DNA from: Scalesia atractyloides
Lineage: Eukaryota; Streptophyta; Magnoliopsida; Asterales; Asteraceae
DNA: 64,000 nt
NCBI GenBank assembly: GCA_947069175.1
Contig: CAMTDV010000022.1
Span: 39,165,027 to 39,229,026, forward strand
Reading direction: 5' to 3'
Below the pieces are notes generated by a model, which ran no database searches, was not told the origin of the DNA, and worked only from the letters and a program-made list of their open reading frames with translations. Each line of letters begins with the position of its first letter. Position 1 is the stretch's first letter. Positions 56,395 to 64,000 of the stretch are shown here, in pieces. The position numbers and the translations under genes are program-made.

Positions 56395-59280
56395 AATATA
56401 TATTAGATTGATTACATGTATGGACCTAGTCCATAACTTAATTAACTCAATCTAATAATTCATTACTTATGGGCCTAGCCCAAAAGCTTTTGTAAGTATG
56501 GGCCTAGCCCAAATTTTCTTACTATGTGTGGCCCTAGCCCAATTTGTTTCATCTATGTGGGCCTAGCCCAACCTAATTTTATTTAATAGTAGGTTAAGCC
56601 TAATTGGTTTATAAAAGTGGGTCTAGCCCAAGTTAAAATGAAAGATTGGGCGTAGCCCAAAATAACTTATAAAAATTGAATTAGCTCAAGTTTAGTTTTA
56701 TAAAAGTGGGATTTAGCACAATGTTATTTTTCATAAAATGGATTAGCCCATTTATTATTTATAAAAGTGGGCTTGGCCCAAAGTTATCTTTTATATAAAT
56801 GGGCTTAGCCCATATAATTTTTATAAAAGTGGGCCTTAGCCGAAAGTTTGATTTTATAAAAATGGGCTTAGCCCAAGTTTGATTTTTATACAAGTGGGCC
56901 TTAGCCCAATATAGTTTTTATAAAAATGGGCTTAGTCTAATAATTGTTTAGTTAGACTTATCCAAAAATACTTACTAGTATTTGTTATAACTTATAAAAA
57001 TTTATTTATGAAAAGTATTAGTTATAAGTTATAGATTTAAAAATTCTAGTAAATATAAAGTGCATGGTTTATTTTTTCGTTTTGACAGTTAGGTTCTTGT
57101 TGATTATTTTATTCGTTTCGTCTTTATCGTTTGTTTCGTTTATACCATATATTTTATTTTTTGTCCGAATTGTTCAAGTTGTCCGAATTGTCCGATATAT
57201 TATTTTATTAAAATTTGAATACTTATATATTAATTTTGTATTCAATTTATCATTAAAATATATATAGTTTTTATACAATAATACAGTACGCATATAAGAT
57301 GGTTTAGAAGTATATATATTTTATCAACAATGTATATTTATCTCATTTTTAGTTTAAGAAAATATAAGTAATTAATTTCTTAATTTTTTCATCCAAATCC
57401 TTTTTTAAACATGATTAAATATCCTAGTCACTTTTAACCACCAAATCTTTAGTTAAATCATATCTTAATTAAGATTAATTTTTATAAAAATTTTGCCATG
57501 GTTTTCTTTAAAAATATAAGTTTCCCATGTTTTTATAAACATTTTTTAAGTAATTAAACTAACTCAAATCATCATCAATCACAAATATTATATAAATGTA
57601 TTAACAAAATGTCATGAACTCATTATAATCTTAATCTTTCTTAAAATGGAAATTTTATTATCATTTTTAAACAAAATTTCTAAATCATAACTTTTATTTA
57701 ATGATCTAATACTTGTATGATCATCTTTAAAATATAAAATATGTTCATGACATATTTTGTTAATGAATCTTGCTATTCTAAACATGCATGTGTTTAGATC
57801 ATCTTTTTATTCATAATTTCCCAAGATTCAAGTTTACTAGTTAATGACAAGTTCCAGTTTATCCAAAATTATCAAGAAAATCACATGATTATGTTAGTGA
57901 TCTTAGATTTATTAGTGTTTTTCAAGTGGGTTTTTATATAATTTTTATGATGATCTTGTCAAATTTTATAAAATAAAAAATAAAAAATAAGGTTTACGAT
58001 CTTACTACTAGCACAATGGCTAGGGATTATCAAAAGGATGAAGAACATAGGTTGATCAAGAGTCCAAGCTTCCAAAGTAAGCTCCTAATTCTTGCAAGTT
58101 CCTTAGATCTCCTTTAGATCTTCATGCATGCTTATAGTTTTTGTTTTTGGGTTTTAAAAAGTTGAAGGTGAACAAGGGAGTGCTTGGTTGATTTTTATGA
58201 ATGAAAAGGAAGTGTTTGTTGAGTTTCGATGTTGTGAGAATTGAAAGGAAATGGAAGGAGGGTAATGGCTTAATGTTGTGATCATGATCTTACACCACTA
58301 AATTCACCAAATTAACTTACAATGTGCCAAGACATTAGTTGATGGGTTAGTGGCATGGGAAAACCCCATGTTGCCGTGAGGTGTTTATATATATATATAT
58401 ATATATTATAAATATATGTAATTTTAAAATTTTTATTAACATTAATAAATTTATATAATTTTTTTATAAAAACTAATGCCCCAACACTTTAAAGTGATGT
58501 TATAATATGCCAAAATATCTCACTAGTCTTATTGTTTCGTTGTTCGGTTGAAAAGTTAGTTGGGTCTTGTACCGGGTGAAATACTGATATATAACGTTAC
58601 TTATAAAATTTTATGTTCATAAAAATTCTAGTACAATTTTTATTGTCTCGTTAATTAATCTAGCTCTTTAGACTAATAAATTTGTCATTTTGAGTTTAGT
58701 TTCTGTAACGGCTTTGTTGTCAGATTTTTATTGAACAAACCGTATAGCTTCAAATAATAATATTTATATATGGGTTTTATACTATTTCTAACACCCATTA
58801 TTATTCTTTAGGTAAAAATGTTTATTTTTAGGTTTTCGGACAGCTGAATTTTGCTGCAAAATGTTGAATTACTGCAAAATGGTGAATTTTACTGCAAAAT
58901 GCTGAATTTTTGCTGTAGAATGCTGAATTTTTGCTGTAGAATGCTGAATTTTTGCAGCAGACTTAGACAATTTGGTGTTTCAAGTAACCTTTCATGGTAT
59001 AACAGTGCAGACATATTTTATGTCTTATTTCTGATATATTGGACTATACCGTAACCAGTTCAGATATTTATTTCGTGTTCGCGTCTTTGTCATTTATCTA
59101 GGATATGGTTTTATATATTCGTGATTATGACGTATCTATTATCATAACAAACTATGCTTTGGTTAAATTCCTAGACTTTTAAGACTTATAATCAAAAATT
59201 AAGTCATGTTATACGATAAATAGACAATGTACTAGTTGTTCAAGTTGTACAGAATTACCAGAATTTCACCAATTGTCACA
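56395..59280 (-). repeat. Gypsy B 5' LTR (about 2.9 kb, terminal end missing)
   Basis: Minus start TGTGACAATTGG at 59280 with GTTAG beyond. Matches 38570-41158. It keeps about 225 bases (58150-58375) and about 50 bases (59015-59065) that the 3' LTR lost. Contains the TAGCCCA array (56410-56945), (TA)n at 58386-58409 and TGCTGAATTTTTGCTG repeats at 58845-58960. Open frames here are chance. Confidence 0.87.
58845..58960. repeat. TGCTGAATTTTTGCTGTAGAA minisatellite in LTR B
   Basis: About five to six units of about 20 bases in this LTR. The other LTR has about three (40830-40895). Confidence 0.85.
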
Positions 59281-61002
59281 GTTAGACATATTTTGACACG
59301 TCTACCTCGTCACTTCTAGTTTAGTGCTTATTTAGGGTCGTAAGTCGAGCGGTCTTGACCACCGCTTTGACTTTCGAATCCGACCCTTTTGGTCGATCTT
59401 AGGATCCGACCAAACACAGATTTGTGACCATAGTTGTATAGGGAATAACTACTGAGGTTATACCTTATGGTCACGTCGTTTGGTTAGTGTTATGATAAGT
59501 TACTTCTATGTTCTTAAAAAAATGATGACCAAAATACCCTTTTGTGCATAAATCCATTTTAAACACATGTAACCAAATTATTGACATATAAACTGATGTT
59601 ATAACATTTTCAAACATGTTTGGGCATTTAAGACTTATCATAGGATATGTTTAACCATCCGATCATGCGTTTATGCTAATGACCCGTTAAAGTAGCATAA
59701 ACTACCTTAACCCGTCATAATTTGTCAAAAGCACTTAGGATCCTTTCCAAATCAGAATGTAAGTTTGTTAAATCATATCACATGAGTTCCAACACTCGTT
59801 TGGTTTATAAGACTTCATTCTATCCAATCTCCCGTTTGTAGTCCCGACACGCTAACATATTTATCTGACACATTAGGACATGTTTGAGCTTTGTTTATTC
59901 CGTTGATCAAGAACACTTTTGCAATCCCAAGTGAGTACATAGTTCCCCTATTTTATGTTTCGCAAATGTTTTGGGGTGACTCATATTTGCTAAATCATTT
60001 TCAAGTTTTCAAAAATAAAAACAATGTCTATGGTTTATATATAAAACAATACGATTTCTATAATGTGAACAACTTGTTGATGCGTTATCCATAACACGAA
60101 TGACATTCATTAGCTTTAGCCGAGCCGACCAGTAGTATGTTATGGTACCATAGGACTGACAATCCCATTATCGGACTGTTCATTGCATTTGGTGGAAGTT
60201 TGGGTAACAGAAACTGTTTTTGATAAAGTCTAGTTAAAGAAACCCTTTGGTGGTCTATTAAAGATACCCTTTGATAGTATAGTCAACACAGGTTTGAATG
60301 TGTTCATTAAATAACGATCAAAAGTTTTCATAATTAAAACACGGGCGATTTGTTTATGACATGGACAATTGGTTTATAACACGGACGATTGATTTTGAAT
60401 GGTTTATAACATGGACAAATGGATTATAAGACAAATGGTTTTGAACAATGTCACGCAATGATTTTCACTATATAAACCATACGAAGTTTTCTTTTTAATC
60501 AATATATTACAAGGTTTTTACAAAAAAAAAACGTTTTTGTCAAGATTCATGGCTATAAGGTTTTTTACAACTCTAACCAACTTGTTTTAGTTGGTTAATT
60601 GTATTGAAATATCAAACACTTTTGATACGAGGTTTTCACTTAACGACTCTTGTAGTCGGACGAGGTGTTGCAATATGTATACAAAGCCACGAATTTGACA
60701 CACTCACAAAACGTATGCATTGTCTGTCATTTTTATGTTGACTCTCTTTTTACATATGTTTTAGGAATCAATGCTTGATAATACGATGCATGCTTCACGT
60801 AGGAATGGACGCGGGCCTTAGTGACTTTAAACATTAAAGACAATTTATTTGTGTGTTGTTTCTGTTTATATCAAGACAATGTAAGCATTTAACTTAATAA
60901 AACAAAATTTTAAATTCCATGAGTTGTGAAACAATAGTTCTGTGACATGACTCCCCGACGTTTCCGCCATGGTTCGTTGTTTTACGAGGTCGGGGTGTTA
61001 CA
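59281..61002 (+). repeat. Solo LTR G, segment 3
   Basis: Starts with GTTAG (right TSD of B) and ends CGGGGTGTTACA with AGATT after it. The portion 59607-60780 is repeated at 62823-64000. At 60345-60430 the phrase ACA(T/C)GGACAATTGGTTTATAA recurs four to five times. Noncoding. Confidence 0.8.
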
Positions 61003-61144
61003 AGATTACATGAGCTAGGCCCAAGGACAAGATAACATGGGCTAGGACCAAAGACATAAAGACATGCGTTAGGCCCAATGACACGCGTGCAAGGCACGAG
61101 AACACATGAAGGGCAAGGCCTGTTCAAACATAAATAAATACACG

Positions 61145-61175
<31 letters not shown>

Positions 61176-62182
61176 CGAAGTACCAACACTATGAAAACAA
61201 TAAAGTTGTTCAAAAGAGATAAATAAACATATAACAAGAATTCAAGATGAACAACTTGTACGAGGTCCAACGAGACCTAAGAATCTAATGAAGTTAATAC
61301 ACATGTAGGTTACACACGTATACGGACACTTGAATTTCACTAGTATGACATTTGGAACGCAAAACTGTGAGTTCATGTCCCTCCTTTCAAAGTTTTGTTT
61401 GTAAAACAATCGAGCGGAAATACATGTCATAACAAACGGTATGTTAGCTATGGGGTTAGATGATAACACAATCAATGTCCGTAAGTAGGGTGATGACAAG
61501 AGTAACCATTAATCACTTAGTGACCAAGGTGCAAAAGGTGTAGATCTATTGAGTTTGAGGTGCGCTCCACTCCTGGTTTGTTAACTATTTAGGAGTGCTT
61601 TTGTGATCCTAATTAATGTCAAGATTTGTCTCGGTTTGGTTACTTACTAATGGTACATAAGTCAGGGTGCTAGCTACACACTGATAGATCCTTAAACTCT
61701 ATGAATGCTAATAACATACTAAGATTTCATTACTGGATTACAAACAAGACATCTCATACGGAACAATAACTACATGAACTCGCTAACTTTATGTTGACTT
61801 TTCAAACTTACATGTATTTCAGGATGCAAAACTTGAGCCGGTGAAAGACTACGGGAAGTGGAATGAACATGACAACGGATGCCTTTTTGGAGGATTTGTC
61901 TTTTATATCACAACCTCGTATGGGTATAAAGGGGTCAAAACCTCAACACGCTTTTATAATGAAAACAATCTTTTGGTTTAAAGTGTAATGTACTCAAAAA
62001 CTATACTTTGGATAACATTGTGAACTTGTCTAAACCTTGTAACTTGTTTTGGAAACTTGTAAACTTTGGTTGCAACTTAACCTATATAGCATCGTTGTTG
62101 ATTTATATTTTTTTAAACAATTGGTTACAATGATTACCTCATAGTCACACGATTGCACTTCCGTTACGACTAGGGTGTGACA
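61003..62182 (+). repeat. Solo LTR A2, second segment
   Basis: Begins with TSD AGATT and the rest of the 27-bp GGGCTAGGCCCA minisatellite (61008-61110). (TA)n at 61148-61174. It ends CTAGGGTGTGACA followed by TSD TTAAA. Reverse complement of 101-1280 in LTR A1. Confidence 0.87.
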
Positions 62183-62458
62183 TTAAATATGTCATACGTT
62201 TAGAAAAATGTGGAAAACGCCATAGCTTAGGAAAAACTATGGCAAAATTTTCTAAAATCAAATCGCTATTAAGGAGTAATTAAAAGATGATTAAAATGGT
62301 TAATCATGATTAATAACCTTAATCGTGATTAGACGATCCTTAATGGTAAGGTTTAAGTCTTAATCATCCAACAATTTTATTAAACAATTATATATATTTT
62401 TCTTAAGTTAAAATGGATGGAAATAATATATATATATATATATGTATGTATGTATGTA
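62183..62458 (+). repeat. LTR 'H' fragment, segment 3
   Basis: TTAAATATGTCATACG, then GGAAAACGCCATAGCTTAGG, matching A2 at 21160-21215 and, inverted, A1 near 2040. It ends in a (TA)n(TGTA)n run (62425-62459). This confirms that A2 inserted into an older A-family LTR. Confidence 0.75.
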
Positions 62459-62822
62459 TTTAGGGGAATGCTCATTTGAGAAGAAAAAGAAGAAAGGTGA
62501 TAATGGTAAAACATTAAATAGTTTATAACTCCTCTCATTATAATTATGTTATCTCTCGTTAATAAAACAAAAATATTATATCCTACACATTTCAAAATTT
62601 ATCCTACATATATCTTATTCTTATCGGAATTTACCCTGCACACATGTAAAAATACCCTACACATTTCAAAATTTATCCTACACATACTAAAATTTATCCT
62701 ACACATGTTGAAAATTGTCCTTCACCAAAATTATTTTATCTTGAAAAAGTATATTAAAAAAAAGAGTTACAAGTTTAATTAATTAGCTAATTAATGACAA
62801 TTATAGATTTACCTATATGCCC
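62459..62822. repeat. Unclassified AT-rich block with 22-bp tandem repeats
   Basis: It begins TTTAGGGGAATGCTCATTTG. At 62578-62725 variants of TATCCTACACATTTCAAAAT recur six or seven times. It may be a small non-autonomous DNA element or a Helitron fragment, but I cannot see terminal inverted repeats, so the class is undecided. The open frame at 62546-62782 is produced by the repeats. Confidence 0.4.
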
Positions 62823-64000
62823 TTTTTCAAACATGTTCAGGCATTTAAGACTTATCATAGGATATGTTTAACCATCTGATCATGCGTTTACGCTAAAGAC
62901 CCGTTAAAGTAGCATAAACTACCTTTACGAGTCATAATGGGTCAAAAGCACTTAGGATCCTTTCCAAATCAGAATGTTAAGTTTGTTAAACCATATCACA
63001 TGAATTCCAACATTCGTTTGGTTTATAAGACTTCATTCTATCCGATCTTCCGTTTGTAGTCCTGACACGCTAACATATTTATCTGACACATTAGGACATG
63101 TTTGAGCTTTGTTTATTCCTTTGATCAAGAACACTTTCGCAATCACAAGTGAGTACATAGTTCCCCTATTTTACGTTTTGCGATGTTTTGGGGTGATCAT
63201 ATGTGCTAAATCATTTTCAAGTTTTCAAAAAAAACAATGTCTATGGTTTATATATAAAACAATACGATTTCAATAATGTGAACAACTTGTTGATGCGTTA
63301 TCCATAAGATGAATGACATTCATTAGCTTTTGTCGAGTCGACCAAATGTATGTTATGGTACCATAGGACTGACAATCCCATTATCGGACTGTTTACTGAA
63401 TTTGGTGGAAGTTTGGGTAATGAAAGAAACTGTTTCCGATTAAGTCTAGTTAAAGAAACCCTTTGGTGGTCTATTGAAGATACCCTTTGGTGGTATAGTC
63501 AACATAGGTTTGAATGTGTTCATTAGAGAACAATCAAAAGTTTTCACAATTAAAACACGGGCGATTTGTTTATGACATGGACAATTGGTTTCTGACATGG
63601 ACGATTGATTTATACACAGACGAATGGTTTATAAAACGGACAAATGGATTATAGGACAACTGGTTTTGAACAATGTATGCAATGATTTTCACTAAAAGAT
63701 ATAAACCATACAAAGTTTTCTTTTGAATCAACCTATTACAAGGTTTTTACAAAAGAAACGTTTTGGTCAAGATTCATGGCTATAAGGTTTTCACAACTCC
63801 AACTAACTTATTTTAGTTGGTTAATTGTATTGCAATATCAAACACTTGTGATACGAGGTTTTCACTTAATGACTCTTGTAGTTGGACGAGGTGTAGCAAT
63901 ATGTATACAAAGCGATGAATTTGACACACTCAAAAAACCTATGTACTCGCCGGCATTTTTATACTAACTCTCTTTTCACATATGTTTCAGGAGCCAATGC
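62823..64000 (+). repeat. Second copy of LTR G (partial, runs off the window)
   Basis: Collinear with 59607-60780, for example CATTTAAGACTTATCATAGG and ACTCTTGTAGT(C/T)GGACGAGG, with perhaps 93-95% identity by eye. The first 1.2 kb of the LTR is missing on the left. No coding content; the 63-codon frame at 63776 is chance. Confidence 0.8.

Larger units (their letters stand above)
31429..59280 (-). mobile_element. Gypsy B: Tekay-type chromovirus, interrupted by F and copia 2
   Basis: On the minus strand: partial 5' LTR (59280-56395), copia 2 insertion, gag start at 45806, PR, RT, RNase H, INT, chromodomain, stop at 41193, PPT (CAATGGGAGAA, 41169-41159), and 3' LTR (41158-31429, split by F). 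The TSD is CTTAG on the left (31424-31428) and GTTAG on the right (59281-59285), one mismatch. Without insertions the element is about 11 kb. PR-RT-RNH-INT order plus a C-terminal chromodomain identify a chromovirus. Many stops and frameshifts make it inactive. Confidence 0.88.

Noticed and set aside
59891..60094. A 67-codon frame in LTR G that looks like a small membrane protein
   Set aside because: The second copy of G (63130-63320) has base insertions and deletions across this stretch that break the frame.
1..64000. A CRISPR-like array, because of the regular TGGGCCTAGCCCA repeats
   Set aside because: Plant nuclear DNA, degenerate units with non-unique short spacers, located in LTRs, and no cas genes.

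Overview
This window is plant nuclear heterochromatin made almost entirely of nested LTR retrotransposons. I found no host gene, tRNA, rRNA or CRISPR array. The base composition is AT-rich. The primer-binding sites match initiator-Met tRNA. The elements are Ty3/gypsy chromoviruses of the Tekay type (LTRs beginning TGTGACA or ending TGTCACACCC on the opposite strand) and Ty1/copia elements with a Sirevirus-like layout. The accessory ORF at 10503-11624 resembles a protein type I recall as common in daisy-family genomes. I infer a eudicot, probably Asteraceae; the species cannot be read from the sequence.

Layout. 1-100 is a PBS and leader, and 101-4144 a 4-kb gypsy LTR (minus strand; 'A1') followed by the integrase/chromodomain end of a gypsy pol (4145-4746). 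A 5'-truncated Sirevirus-like element ('copia 1', about 4750-13399, plus strand) is fused to it. It carries decayed PR-INT-RT-RNH, a long 3' noncoding region, and an accessory ORF with what looks like its own TATA box and a 5' intron. Next comes an old A-type LTR fragment ('H') containing a pol-deleted Sirevirus-like element ('C', 13601-18875, minus, TSD TCTAT).

From 19193 to 62182 one solo LTR ('A2', TSD TTAAA) has been split by a second solo LTR ('G', 21984-61002, TSD AGATT). G was split by copia 3 (22803-31041, TSD CTTTC) and by gypsy B (31429-59280, minus, TSD CTTAG/GTTAG). B was itself split by the non-autonomous LTR element F (32377-38552) and by copia 2 (45963-56295, TSD ATATT). That gives five nested levels: H > A2 > G > B > F or copia 2. 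The right edge holds the rest of H, an unclassified AT-rich repeat block, and a second copy of LTR G running out of the window.

No coding region is fully intact. Copia 3 is closest: one continuous frame of 1339 codons with four internal stops and no frameshift. The most interesting signals are the accessory ORF's apparent private promoter and intron, arrays of palindromic CGTACG-type motifs in promoters and leaders of the Sirevirus-like elements, the conserved inverted repeat next to the polypurine tract in the coding-free element F, and the fully readable nesting order.
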